Shown one piece after another: positions 55,401-63,721 of a stretch of 64,000 bases of DNA (positions are counted from its first letter, which is position 1; each line of letters opens with the position of its first letter). The stretch comes from Lientehia sp934351765 (GTDB lineage Bacteria; Bacillota; Clostridia; Lachnospirales; Lachnospiraceae). The translations under genes and the position numbers were made by a program. A model generated the notes under the pieces. The model saw nothing but the letters and a program-made list of their open reading frames with translations, made no database searches and was not told the DNA's origin. The DNA lies in contig NZ_JBQKGG010000002.1 of the NCBI RefSeq assembly GCF_052118925.1, forward strand, positions 241,173 through 305,172, in the 5' to 3' direction.

Positions 55401-55752
55401 TCTGGTAAAGGGTGCTTTCCTCGTCCGCATTAAGTTCTGCGGCATAAGTTCCGTCTTTAGGTTCTAATGTTACACCATTTATATAAGTGCCTGTATTTTT
55501 TCTAAATAACTCAATTTTACCCTGAAAAGCCGTTGTATTCCATGAGGGAACAGCGCTCTGATTAGGCTGTGAATAGTTGCCTGTAAAAGTCTGCCCTTCC
55601 TCAAAGCTGCCGTTAAGCAACTTTCTGTTATCATCTTCCGTGGCTGCATATACGATTTCCACACAGGCTATCGCTATAATGCAGATCATTGCAATAACCG
55701 TACGCAGACTTTCAGTTGCTCTTGTTATCTGCTTTTTATTAGCATACCGCAT
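52495..55752 (-). CDS. Large surface adhesin/minor pilin
   Basis: A 1085-residue protein. It has an N-terminal signal helix ending ~VYA. A carbohydrate-binding-like beta domain follows (~30-290, NGSFEEGQTFTG, YEWGLDHGGRNGTDIMAL). A middle part leads to about three 85-95-residue InlB/Listeria-Bacteroides type repeats (~650-910; FVGWYDSEGNKVP twice, TYYARF). A Cna-B/SpaA domain (~915-1045, AGAEFTLYQ, EKRAPAGYRLL) and a C-terminal helix with KISRIR end the protein. The sorting motif is the unusual MPISG. It is probably the tip subunit. ATG at 55752 is preferred to TTG at 55758 because of spacing from AAAGGAG. Confidence 0.85.
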   Translation of the reverse strand: MRYANKKQITRATESLRTVIAMICIIAIACVEIVYAATEDDNRKLLNGSFEEGQTFTGNYSQPNQSAVPSWNTTAFQGKIELFRKNTGTYINGVTLEPKDGTYAAELNADEESTLYQNVKTTPSSVYEWGLDHGGRNGTDIMALVIGPKQSKDPSKPNKDGRDQFMQMVDWLNIDVSTITSGAEPTQYTVYSKKFAESGTFEDNVGNNAFSLTPSSIYTEEWHIWIMASSRATTGTNPWNSYGSNATGTAGSGNGSGNTGVDLSKYYFYTVPAGQTDTLFGFVSVGYIDSTAPVGKEKTYGNFLDNINFEIFHPLSGSTSTHGSAVVGGSDGTSGGTGATAGHEVTIDNKLSTFITDGEPLKIQAVVKKDDASDGCEFVGVYHTNLDENGNSKTEFLKLAGNVIEDTGSLTEEEKAGKWLKTTNADGDIIYTYYLGNITSATDLHFVFIKSPTVTYDPNGGKAYVVEREYNTDEAANVYSFQPVLGHNEAQAETATIFIDPYISHAAEGQNDGWKFMGWKLTGDVVENVPEDKQVNAEQLGTLILPAEHTIACDYTFGGVNDDSKAQYFKIYNGNVSLTKTIDHDNVSNSEEVTGVTWGDNGETKTYANVHKGITMIAQWRWLQAFIPQAHNAADDTYIASNLGGTVEITSVTDPSDTNYNDAYNADGGKSYHAAIDERITVNAVANSGYTFEGWYDENGNLVTTNAEYTYIEAKESVKTYYARFSNTVTQTYIRQIKSGDSWTNTDDDKIGTLGRYTYTDAVGSPISSTATAGSKYKFVGWYDSEGNKVPEGMLINGGVTISYTTAVDATYYARFVPTVTQKFIRQVQNGDLWENTNDDDVARLSIYTHTDEAGVSVSSAATVGDRYIFVGWYDSEGNKVPDEMLTNSGTEIGYTTVGDATYYARFEKKFTLNVSKIDGDQSTLENKVPLAGAEFTLYQRNDDGGDKTVVYKEESIKCTEIASCVTVLSKDGKTATAVFDGMLIPNTDYFLIEKRAPAGYRLLSEAKKITIDGSGNTALIDGISKEITEKEVNIELANYLTLHMPISGLNITGGWYAAGGLMLLAAAAIGLFGFKISRIRSKNQ

Positions 55753-55925
55753 ACGCAACCACTCCTTTCTGATCCTCCGATTTCAGCGATAGATAATCCC
55801 TCATTAAATGGATTGTCCGCACGCCAACCGGAAGCCGATATTTTAACATTTTTCATAAGAAAGACTGCAAAATTCACACCTTTCTGTGTGCAAACTTGCA
55901 GCCGGTCGGTCATGCGAAAAATCGT

Positions 55926-56015
55926 TTAGATATCATGGCTTTGCGTTTCAGCCTTACTCATTTTTTTATCGACAAGCAACTTCCAAAGCTTGTTGTAACT
56001 GACCGTTAAAGACAT
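55926..56015 (-). pseudogene. Truncated XRE-family regulator
   Basis: GAGGTG precedes an ATG opening MSLTVSYNKLWKLLVDKKMSKAE. This is the start of small Cro/CI-type regulators (YozG-like) in clostridia. The frame then breaks into TQSHDI and a stop, before the recognition helix. It lies in the 450-bp space between the adhesin and sigma-like genes, where the pilus promoter should be. The rest of that space (55759-55925, 56016-56147) holds no other gene. Confidence 0.6.
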
Positions 56016-56147
56016 TTTTCAGCACCTCGCAAGTAATATTTACTCTGTTATACTACATTCACATCGCAAATGCAAGAGAGTTTATCTGCATTTTTTTATT
56101 GTTTCGCAAAATATTACAATTTTCTGTCATACCATAAACAAAACACA

Positions 56148-56195
56148 AACAGCCCTGATGAGCTTCAAATTTTTGTCTGTCTCATCGGGGCTGTT
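56148..56195 (-). terminator. Terminator hairpin after the sigma-like gene
   Basis: AACAGCCCTGATGAG (56148-56162) pairs with CTCATCGGGGCTGTT (56181-56195), with one G-T pair. On the minus strand TGTGTTTTGTTT follows. It lies 13 bp after the stop at 56209. Confidence 0.65.
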
Positions 56196-56208
56196 TCATT
56201 TTATGCGG

Positions 56209-57354
56209 TTACAAAGATACAACCATATATCTCGGTATGTGCTTTCTACCGGTATTGTGCATAATCCATTCGCCAGAGTAAGCGAAGAAGAAATCGCCCT
56301 TTCTGTCGGCATAGATATATCGAACAACATCGTAATCGTCTTCGCCGAAGGTATAGTGGATTTTGCCCCAGTCATTGTTATGATCGGCACAGTATTCATA
56401 GGTGACTGAGTTATTGTCAGCGGATGTCAACCGCAGCTCTACAATATGGATGTACTCATCAATCGCAAGCTCAATCAGCATTTTCTCATATGCGCCGTTT
56501 ACAATTTGAAAAGCGGTATCGGGTGAAGACAACATATGCTCGGCGGCAAGGTCTATGTAGGCTTTGCCCTTGCGGAGCAGCTTGACCGAATTACCGTTTT
56601 CATCTTTGCCCAGCTCATGAATACCGTAACATTCCGGGCAAAAGCCAAGATGATCGGCAACCATCATGCGTTCTCGGTAATCAAGTGCTTCGTAAGCGGT
56701 AAAGAGCGCTTCTGCCTGCAACTGTTTGAAAAATAACCTTTCAGGATTGGAGGTAGTGTCGGTTGTCACATCCTCAGCAGTGTTCTCTCCGTCCTCATCG
56801 GCGTATTTGCGGTAAAAATCGGTGTAGTGCGTGCTGTCAATTCCGGCACGGATGATCTCTTTGGTGTCTTTGACGCTTTTCCCGATTTCGGCGGCGATTA
56901 TGGTTATCGTTTCATCGTCAAACTTATACTCATACTTTGCATACAGCGCCATTGCCTTTTTGAGCGTGCGGTATTCGTCCACACTTTGGACGGAATAACC
57001 TTGTCGCATGGTACTGATGTACTTGTCAATCTCGTTTTTGACATAATGCTCTTTGAAAATGAGAAACGGCACTCCGGTGGAAATATCGTATTTCTGCAGC
57101 GCCTTGTATATGCCGAAAACATACGACTGTTTCAAATCGGCGAAGTGCCCTTGCATTGCGGTTTCTTGCACCGTCTCCATAATAATTGTGTTCAGCCTTG
57201 GCTCATAGTAGTGGAAGAACCAACCGAGGTATTTTTCGTCCTTTTCAGCAAAGTAAAGAGCAATATACTCCTGAAAATCATCCCTTTTCAGCGGTGCCGG
57301 TTTCATACGGTATAAATACAAATCTTCTGTCCACTTTTCGTTTTTCACCGGCAC
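56209..57354 (-). CDS. Sigma-70-like protein with a cysteine-bearing insertion
   Basis: A 381-residue protein. A sigma region 2-like part is seen (QSYVFGIYKALQKYDISTG, FLIFKEHYVKNEIDKYIS), then a region 3-like helix pair (IIAAEIGKSVKDTKEIIRAG). In place of a plain region 4 there is YEALDYRERMMVADHLGFCPECYGI followed by a further domain (LRKGKAYIDLAAEHML). The last ~100 residues are beta-rich and unique. Start is GTG behind AGAAGG. It may switch on the divergent or downstream pilus genes, judged by place only. The gene is 10 bp after the DUF6076-like gene. Confidence 0.65.
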   Translation of the reverse strand: MPVKNEKWTEDLYLYRMKPAPLKRDDFQEYIALYFAEKDEKYLGWFFHYYEPRLNTIIMETVQETAMQGHFADLKQSYVFGIYKALQKYDISTGVPFLIFKEHYVKNEIDKYISTMRQGYSVQSVDEYRTLKKAMALYAKYEYKFDDETITIIAAEIGKSVKDTKEIIRAGIDSTHYTDFYRKYADEDGENTAEDVTTDTTSNPERLFFKQLQAEALFTAYEALDYRERMMVADHLGFCPECYGIHELGKDENGNSVKLLRKGKAYIDLAAEHMLSSPDTAFQIVNGAYEKMLIELAIDEYIHIVELRLTSADNNSVTYEYCADHNNDWGKIHYTFGEDDYDVVRYIYADRKGDFFFAYSGEWIMHNTGRKHIPRYMVVSL

Positions 57355-57364
57355 ACACCTTCTT

Positions 57365-58498
57365 TCACTTTAAAATCCTGTCCACTTCGGTGTATAACGC
57401 CTCTCGGCTCATGTCTTTTCTATACTGCGTTTTTGCATATTGATCGTCCGCCAACGCTCTCAGCTTATGTTCCTTTGCAAGATGTTTCGCCGCTTCACCA
57501 AAAGCTTTTGATATTGTACATCTGCCAACCTCTGTACGAATGGCTCCACAGCGGCGGTTATACAGCGATACGATAGGATCGTTTTCTGCTTTTTCTTTTC
57601 TGTTCAGCACGGCGGCATATTTTCGACAAGTTATCTTTTTACCCCGATACAGCTCCGGCGCAATACCGTAGGGGCAATATTTCTGCCGTCTTGCGCTTTG
57701 CATAAGAAAATACTTTCCGCAAATTTCACACTTGCGGGGATAGTGTCCGTAGTGTAGCCCCTCAAAAAAGTCTGTCAGGATCAAGCTGTAATAGCTGTCG
57801 AAATTCAGTCTTTTTGCAACGATTCCGGTTACGCTTTTTGCATTCTTTTTCACCGAAATATATATGCCGCTTTGCGTAAAGTGATAGTCTACGAATATTT
57901 CTAACGCCAATGGTAATAAATGCGCCTCGTCAAGTCGTTCAACCTCGTCAATGCGCCTGCAGAATTTTAATAGGCTCCCGTGTGCAAGTATCAAGTCATC
58001 TGCAAGAGAATCAAAAAATAACAGTATCGATTTTATCTCTGTAATGTTACTTTCAATTACAGAAAAATCCGTTACGTTTTTCATCCTGTCCGCCGTGCCG
58101 GCGGCAATATCATCTTGTGTCAATAAACTGAGCTTTGCCTTGTCGGCAAAGTATTCGCATATCTTCTGCCCGTTTTCTTCTGTGAAAAGCGTTGTTACTG
58201 TATTTTGGATTTCTTCAATATTCAGCCCGTCAAACGGTCGTAGTTTTGGCAATGCTTTTAAGGCTTCAAGAGTATTTGCACCCGTTTTCACAAATTCCGT
58301 GATGCTCAAGTATCCGTTGCTAAGCTGTGTGAGAATATGATAATTCAAATCATCCCGAAATACTGCAATCCGCGCGGCAGTATCTTTTATGTAAAACTGA
58401 TTGAGTAGGTGCGTGGCAAACACTCCGGCGGGATAGCTTTTGCCTCCGAATATTACTCTCCCGTCACGGTAATCGGCAGTAAAAAACGCAGAAATCAT
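57365..58498 (-). CDS. DUF6076-like protein with a zinc-binding motif
   Basis: A 377-residue protein with a helical N-terminal half and a C-terminal motif, PRKCEICGKYFLMQSARRQKYCP with a further GKKITCRKYAA. It forms a treble-clef like those of DUF6076 proteins on clostridial mobile elements. DNA or RNA contact is possible, but no function is established. It is first in a two-gene unit with the sigma-like gene; the promoter should lie in 58499-58600. Confidence 0.65.
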   Translation of the reverse strand: MISAFFTADYRDGRVIFGGKSYPAGVFATHLLNQFYIKDTAARIAVFRDDLNYHILTQLSNGYLSITEFVKTGANTLEALKALPKLRPFDGLNIEEIQNTVTTLFTEENGQKICEYFADKAKLSLLTQDDIAAGTADRMKNVTDFSVIESNITEIKSILLFFDSLADDLILAHGSLLKFCRRIDEVERLDEAHLLPLALEIFVDYHFTQSGIYISVKKNAKSVTGIVAKRLNFDSYYSLILTDFFEGLHYGHYPRKCEICGKYFLMQSARRQKYCPYGIAPELYRGKKITCRKYAAVLNRKEKAENDPIVSLYNRRCGAIRTEVGRCTISKAFGEAAKHLAKEHKLRALADDQYAKTQYRKDMSREALYTEVDRILK

Positions 58499-58730
58499 TT
58501 TTTTGCTCCTTTGCTTCTATTCTATCACAAGCACTGTACCAAAAACTGTACTTGATGCTGTATAGAATCAAAAAGTTCTGTTCGCATAAGTATTATATAT
58601 TTTATTATACCGTAAACAGCGCTGATTTTCAAGGGTTACCGCTTGTTGCGTTTTTAAAGTTTTAGTTGTTGCGCTGTTTCGTAAAAAATCTCTGTTTTCC
58701 GTTATTATATATACAGAAGGCAGGAAATGA

Positions 58731-58762
58731 GCCGTCGAGGTTGTACTCGGCGGCTTTTTTTT
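58731..58762 (+). terminator. Terminator/attenuator in the mobilisation-operon leader
   Basis: GCCGTCGAG (58731-58739) pairs with CTCGGCGGC (58746-58754), followed by eight Ts. It lies about 420 bp before the first mobilisation gene and begins inside a possible leader frame (ATG 58727, CAGGAA site). Confidence 0.8.
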
Positions 58763-58875
58763 GCCCGAAAAACGGAAAGGAGGCGAAAGCAATGGTATTG
58801 AAAATCACACCGAAGCAACGGACGAAAATCAAATTCATTTACAAATTTCGCAGCAGATTTTTTTAGGCAAATTTG

Positions 58876-58943
58876 TTGAGCCAAAACGCCGATATTTGGC
58901 TCAAAACTGTTATTTTGACGTAAAAGTAGAGCCATTTTGGCTC
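58876..58943. repeat. Two related inverted repeats, possible oriT or operator
   Basis: TTGAGCCAAA/TTTGGCTCAA (58876-58904) is perfect over 10 bp. GAGCCA-TTT-TGGCTC (58929-58943) repeats its core. They lie upstream of the ribbon-helix-helix and relaxase genes, where transfer origins often are. The surrounding 58763-59165 includes a 23-codon frame after AAAGGAGG (58793-58864), with no recognised product. Confidence 0.45.
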
Positions 58944-59186
58944 AATAACGAGGCATGCCCCAATGGGAAAAGAAGCGTTTTCGGTATCGTGCAACGGAGA
59001 AATTCGCTGAAATTACGGCATTTGAGAGTCGCTTATTATTATGCCCTGTGGGATTTGTCTTACGGTATAACAAGCAGGGATTTTGTGTGCCACAAAAGTC
59101 CCCCTCACAGCCGAAATCGGCTGACTCTTTGAGGGCTGACCGCCCCCAATCCCCCGAAAAAAAGAATGAAAGAAGGAATAATGTAT

Positions 59187-59459
59187 ATGAAAGATATACG
59201 AATCGCCATGCGTGTCACGGCAAAAGAAAAAGAGAAAATACAATCAAAAGCCCGAAAGTGCGGGCTGAGTACAACTGAATATGTAAAGCAAAGAGCGTTA
59301 GGGTACGAGCCGAGAGGTATTCCGCCTGACGCTCTTTTTCTTTGCCTTGAAAAGCTCGATGAGCTTGCAGATAAAGCCAATTCACCGGAATTGGATGTGG
59401 AAATTAGCACGGTACTAAAAGAGATTACGGCGGCATTTTTGTTGCCGGGAAAAGGGTGA
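59187..59459 (+). CDS. Ribbon-helix-helix mobilisation accessory protein (MobC-like)
   Basis: A 90-residue protein. IRIAMRVTAKEKEKIQSKARKC and LSTTEYVKQRALG give a ribbon-helix-helix fold of the MobC/relaxosome type. These bind oriT and help the relaxase. The start at 59187 or 59181 is uncertain, since GAAGGA suits either. It is followed directly by the relaxase gene. Confidence 0.8.
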   Translation: MKDIRIAMRVTAKEKEKIQSKARKCGLSTTEYVKQRALGYEPRGIPPDALFLCLEKLDELADKANSPELDVEISTVLKEITAAFLLPGKG

Positions 59460-59465
59460 TGCGAC

Positions 59466-60830
59466 GTGGCTGTAACAGGCTTTTGGCCTATTTACAAGAA
59501 TTTGAAAGCAACGCTTGACTATGCCGACAATCCAGACAAAACCACCGACCGAAGATATTTGGATGACGATTTATATGCGGCGCTTTCTTATGCCGAAAAT
59601 GACAGCAAGACCGACCGTAAAATGTATGTCAGCGGTATTAACTGCTCCAAGCAAAATGCCTATGCCGAAATGGTTGCCGTACAGCGGCGGTTCGGGATGC
59701 GTGGCAAGGTTGTCGGCTATCACGGAATACAGAGCTTTGCGGCAGGCGAAGTCACACCGGAGCAGGCATTTGAAATCGGCAAAGTCACTGCCCGAAAGAT
59801 GTGGGGCGATAGGTATCAGGTGCTTGTGACCGTGCATTTGAATACAGATAATGTGCATTGCCATTTCGTTGTAAATCCCGTGTCCTACAAGGACGGTGTT
59901 AAGTTCAAGAACAAAATCGGCGACCACAAGGAACTTCGCCGTGTGTCGGATGAGATATGCCGAGAGCACGGTTTGTCTGTTCTTGAAAACAGTAACTTCT
60001 ACGGCGGACACAAAAAGGATTATTGGCGGCATAAGTCCGGCAAGAAAACACATCGGGACTATCTTCGTGAGGATGTGGAATATTGCTTGTCTTTTGCAAC
60101 CTCTCCAAGAGAGTTTGAAAATCAACTTTATGCGCTCGGATATACCCTTGATCCCGTGCGTTTTTCCGTGAAGGCAAAGCATTGGGAGCGTTCTGTTCGT
60201 CTTGCAAATATCGGTTTTACAAAAGAGATTGTGCAGGCGCAGTTAGACAGAAACGCCGAGAACAGATATCACCTATTCACCTTGGAGTACCGTCCGCCGT
60301 ACAGACCTAAAAAGTTTCCGCTGGAAGATGAACTGCGAAAGCTTGAATTTTCTATTGACCACTGCTATGATGCGGCGACGGTTTTTGTGGATACGATTTT
60401 CTATATCATCATAACGGTTATCCAAATTGCCGCCGAGCTTGCCGATGTAATGCTGCTGTCACCGGATTTAAGGGCGGCGGAAAAGGATTTGAAAGAGCTG
60501 ATTTCAGATTATCATTTCCTTAAAGAAAATGACATTCACACCGTAGCCGATTTGCAAGCCAACATCGACGAAAGCAAAGCGCAGTTATCCGATTTGGAGC
60601 GTGAGCGTAAAACGCTTAGCAACCGTATCCGCCGTCCAAAATCGCTGGAGGATGAAAGCCAAAACAAAGAGAGCCGAAAAGCGATCAGCAAACAAATGAA
60701 GCCTGTTCGAGAAAAGCTTCGCCGTGCGGAGAAGATTTTGGAGAAGTCTCCGCATTTGTATGAATTATTAAAACAAGAATGCGAGCTTGAGAGAAAAGCC
60801 CGTGCAAGATATTTAGATAGGAGTAGATGA
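59466..60830 (+). CDS. MobA/VirD2-type relaxase
   Basis: A 454-residue relaxase starting at GTG. The N-terminus has Y19 in TLDYADNPDKT, the likely nicking tyrosine. The metal triad is in VTVHLNTDNVHCHFVVN (H124, H131, H133). The C-terminal half holds a hydrophobic stretch near 305-330 and coiled coils with many basic residues. It nicks oriT for mobilisation. The stop overlaps the ParB-like gene (ATGA). Confidence 0.9.
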   Translation: MAVTGFWPIYKNLKATLDYADNPDKTTDRRYLDDDLYAALSYAENDSKTDRKMYVSGINCSKQNAYAEMVAVQRRFGMRGKVVGYHGIQSFAAGEVTPEQAFEIGKVTARKMWGDRYQVLVTVHLNTDNVHCHFVVNPVSYKDGVKFKNKIGDHKELRRVSDEICREHGLSVLENSNFYGGHKKDYWRHKSGKKTHRDYLREDVEYCLSFATSPREFENQLYALGYTLDPVRFSVKAKHWERSVRLANIGFTKEIVQAQLDRNAENRYHLFTLEYRPPYRPKKFPLEDELRKLEFSIDHCYDAATVFVDTIFYIIITVIQIAAELADVMLLSPDLRAAEKDLKELISDYHFLKENDIHTVADLQANIDESKAQLSDLERERKTLSNRIRRPKSLEDESQNKESRKAISKQMKPVREKLRRAEKILEKSPHLYELLKQECELERKARARYLDRSR

Positions 60831-61702
60831 AAATGAAAAATACTATGAAAAAACCAGTTAATATTCCGGTAGAAAAACTTCGCCCGTTTGCGGGACATCC
60901 GTTCAAGGTAAAGGACGATGAGGAAATGAATACCTTGATCGAAAGCGTACAGACGCAAGGAATTCTTTCGCCGCTGATTGTCCGACCGATTGAAAACACA
61001 GATGAATATGAGGTGATAAGTGGACACCGCCGCTTACACGCCGCAGTTAAGGCAGGGATCACGGAAGTCCCTGCCTTAATTTATGCTCTTGACCGTGACT
61101 CTGCTGCTATTGCGGTAGTGGACAGCAACCTACACAGAGAGCATATCCTACCCAGCGAAAAGGCGTTTGCCTACAAGCTAAAAATGGAGGCGCTATCACA
61201 TCAGGGCAAACGGACGGATTTAACTTCGACACAACCTGTGGCGAAGTTACGCACGGGAGATATTATTGGGGAAACATTAAACGAAAGCCGTGAAACAGTA
61301 CGCCGTTTCATTCGCCTGACCCACCTTATTCCTGAACTACTTGATCTGATGGACGAGGGCAAAATTGCGCTTATGGTCGGCGAGGCTTTGTCTTATCTCG
61401 GCGACGAAGAACAATACGCCGTGTTAGAGGAATGTGAAATGAACGATTGCACACCGTCTTATGCGCAAGCCGTTGAAATGAAAAAGCGGTTTCAGGATAG
61501 ACAACTCTCGGCTTACGACATCGGCGAAATCCTGTCCCGTGAAAAAGCAAATCAAAAGGAAACAATCAAAATTCCCTCAGCACGGTTAGCGGGTAAAATT
61601 CCAAGCGGCTACACGCTACAGCAGAAAGAAGATTTTATTGTTAAAGCTGTAGATTACTACAACAAATATCGCGCTCGTCAGCATGACCGGGATTCAAGAT
61701 AA
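60827..61702 (+). CDS. ParB/RepB/Spo0J-family protein
   Basis: A 291-residue protein with the ParB N-terminal domain (IPVEKLRPFAGHPFKV, LSPLIVRPIENTDEYEVISGHRRLHA, DSNLHREHILPSEKAFAYKL) and a helix-turn-helix (GETLNESRETVRRFIRL). It has no ParA partner in the element. On mobile elements such proteins may control maintenance or gene expression. Coupled to the relaxase gene. Confidence 0.88.
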   Translation: MKMKNTMKKPVNIPVEKLRPFAGHPFKVKDDEEMNTLIESVQTQGILSPLIVRPIENTDEYEVISGHRRLHAAVKAGITEVPALIYALDRDSAAIAVVDSNLHREHILPSEKAFAYKLKMEALSHQGKRTDLTSTQPVAKLRTGDIIGETLNESRETVRRFIRLTHLIPELLDLMDEGKIALMVGEALSYLGDEEQYAVLEECEMNDCTPSYAQAVEMKKRFQDRQLSAYDIGEILSREKANQKETIKIPSARLAGKIPSGYTLQQKEDFIVKAVDYYNKYRARQHDRDSR

Positions 61703-61715
61703 GGGGGAGTTCATA

Positions 61716-61952
61716 ATGAATAAAAGAACAAACTGGATCGTTGGCATTTCCGACGGCAAAACTCACAAATATAAAATCGGCAATGTGACCTTTACGGTGT
61801 TTTCTGAATTTGAACCGATGAAATCGGAAAACACGATTAAGAGTCGTTTCGAGAAAAGTATCACAAGCGATTTCACAGATTTGACCGGTGAAATATTTGA
61901 AGATACAATGGCAGAGAAATATGTGTGTTCGGCTGCCGGGAAGGAGGACTAA
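61716..61952 (+). CDS. Small transposon-encoded protein
   Basis: A 78-residue protein, NKRTNWIVGISDGKTHKYKIG then VTFTVFSEFEPMKSENTI. It is a recurrent small gene before serine recombinases on clostridial elements; no function is known. The start at 61716 has GGGGGAG upstream. It abuts the recombinase gene. Confidence 0.65.
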   Translation: MNKRTNWIVGISDGKTHKYKIGNVTFTVFSEFEPMKSENTIKSRFEKSITSDFTDLTGEIFEDTMAEKYVCSAAGKED

Positions 61953-63659
61953 ATGCAGTCGAGAAAGAAAATTGAACAAACAGGGATCACGGCGCTTTAC
62001 TGCCGCCTGTCTCGTGACGATGGAGGAGACGGCGACAGCAATTCCATTGTCAACCAGCGCAAAATGCTCACAAAGTACGCTAAAGAAAACGGATTTTCAA
62101 ACACCCGGTTTTATGTGGACGACGGTATCACCGGAACACGGTTTGACCGTCCCGGTTTTCAGTCAATGCTTGACGATATAGAGATGGGCTATGTGTCAAC
62201 TGTAATCGTCAAAGATTTGTCTCGTCTTGGGCGTGACTATGTCACCGTCGGGCAGTATACGGATATTTATTTTCCCGACCATAATGTTCGTTTCATTGCT
62301 ATCAACGACTTAGTGGACAGCGACGAGGGTGAAAACGAAATAGCACCGTTTAAGAATGTTATGAACGAGATGTACGCCCGTGATATCAGCCGAAAGGTGC
62401 GTTCTGCTCATCGTATCCGAGGGACTTCAGGCGAACCGCTATCTCAGCCGCCGTATGGGTATATGAAATCTCCTGAAAACAAAAAGAAATGGATTATTGA
62501 CTCGGAGGCAGCAGCCGTTGTAAAGGATATTTTTAAAATGACCTTAGAGGGCAAGGGTGCCGAAACGATCGCCCGAATCCTACAGGAACGCAAGGTGCTT
62601 GTGCCTATGGCGTATTGGCAGAGCAAGGGACTTCCGAGGGGCGGTAAGAAAACACAGCCGAATCCGTACAAGTGGTGCAAAACTACGGTTTCAAAAATCC
62701 TCGCTCAGCAGGAATACTGCGGGGATATTATCAACTTCAAAACCTGCTCTAAATCCTTCAAGAACAAAACACGGTATGCTAATCCCGAGGATAAATGGGC
62801 GATTTTCAAAAATGTTCACGAGCCGATTATTGACCGTGAAACCTTTGAACAGGTACAGAAGTTTATAGGCAAAACCCGCCGCCGCAATCCCAAACCGGAA
62901 AACTGGGAGCGCAATATGTTCTGCGATTTGCTCTACTGCGCCGATTGCGGGAAAAAGCTGTGGTTTAATATTAAGCACGACAAAGAGGATATTCCGTTCT
63001 TTATGTGCGGCAATTATCACGGCAACCGCGGAACCTGTTCCTCAACGCATTATCTGAGAGCAGACGCTATTGAACAAGTGGTAACCTTAGAGCTTCGCAG
63101 GCTGTCTAAATGTCTTTGCGATGATGAGGAAAGTTTTGCCGCTCTGCTTGCAAGCAAGACCAATGCGGATATTCTTAAAGAGAAAAAACACATTGAGGGA
63201 GAGCTGCAAAAGTGTATTGTTCGCAGTGAGCAGGTGTCTGAGCTGTGTATAAAGTGCTACGAGGATAATGTTTCGGGCAAACTGAGCGATGAGATGTTTA
63301 TGCGGTTTTCAAACAAATACGAGACGGAACGGTTGGACCTAAAAGAAAAGATCAGCGCATACCGCAAACGCCTGTCGGAAGTGGATGAAATGCAGCTTGG
63401 AAAGGAAAAGTTTATGGCCGCTGTTCGGAAATTTATGCAGATGGATAAACTCACAGCCCCTCTGTTGCAGGAACTCATCGACCGCATTGATGTATACGAA
63501 GTAACGGGCACCGGCAAAAACCGCAAACAACAGATAAAGATTCACTACAAGTTTGTGGGGTATCTGGAACTGCCGAGTCTTGCAAGACAGCACAATTACC
63601 GCGAAGAAACCCGCAAGGGTGTTGCCGTAGAGTATGTTCCGAATGCGTTACCGGCATAA
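61953..63659 (+). CDS. Large serine recombinase (TnpX-type)
   Basis: A 568-residue recombinase. The catalytic domain has S20 in ALYCRLSRDD, with KDLSRLGRDYVTVGQYTD. A recombinase domain (RGTSGEPLSQPPYGYM) and a zinc ribbon (DLLYCADCGKKL, MCGNYHGNRGTC) follow, then a coiled coil and a tail. Such enzymes excise and insert elements at short cores, leaving no long repeats, as at the VTC joints. AAGGAGG precedes the ATG. Confidence 0.93.
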   Translation: MQSRKKIEQTGITALYCRLSRDDGGDGDSNSIVNQRKMLTKYAKENGFSNTRFYVDDGITGTRFDRPGFQSMLDDIEMGYVSTVIVKDLSRLGRDYVTVGQYTDIYFPDHNVRFIAINDLVDSDEGENEIAPFKNVMNEMYARDISRKVRSAHRIRGTSGEPLSQPPYGYMKSPENKKKWIIDSEAAAVVKDIFKMTLEGKGAETIARILQERKVLVPMAYWQSKGLPRGGKKTQPNPYKWCKTTVSKILAQQEYCGDIINFKTCSKSFKNKTRYANPEDKWAIFKNVHEPIIDRETFEQVQKFIGKTRRRNPKPENWERNMFCDLLYCADCGKKLWFNIKHDKEDIPFFMCGNYHGNRGTCSSTHYLRADAIEQVVTLELRRLSKCLCDDEESFAALLASKTNADILKEKKHIEGELQKCIVRSEQVSELCIKCYEDNVSGKLSDEMFMRFSNKYETERLDLKEKISAYRKRLSEVDEMQLGKEKFMAAVRKFMQMDKLTAPLLQELIDRIDVYEVTGTGKNRKQQIKIHYKFVGYLELPSLARQHNYREETRKGVAVEYVPNALPA

Positions 63660-63660
63660 C

Positions 63661-63685
63661 AAAAAGAGCAGGTTAATCCCTGCTC
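63661..63685 (-). terminator. Terminator facing into the element
   Basis: GAGCAGG (63666-63672) pairs with CCTGCTC (63679-63685). The T-run (63661-63665) follows on the minus strand, so it would stop transcripts entering from the right flank. Confidence 0.65.
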
Positions 63686-63721
63686 ATACATACAAGAAGA
63701 TGCAAAATGTAGGCAAAAAGA

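Noticed and set aside
58761..59132. 123-codon frame upstream of the mobilisation genes
   Set aside because: It reads through palindromes and control sequence with no recognisable domain. The AAAGGAGG site serves another short frame, so it is treated as non-coding.
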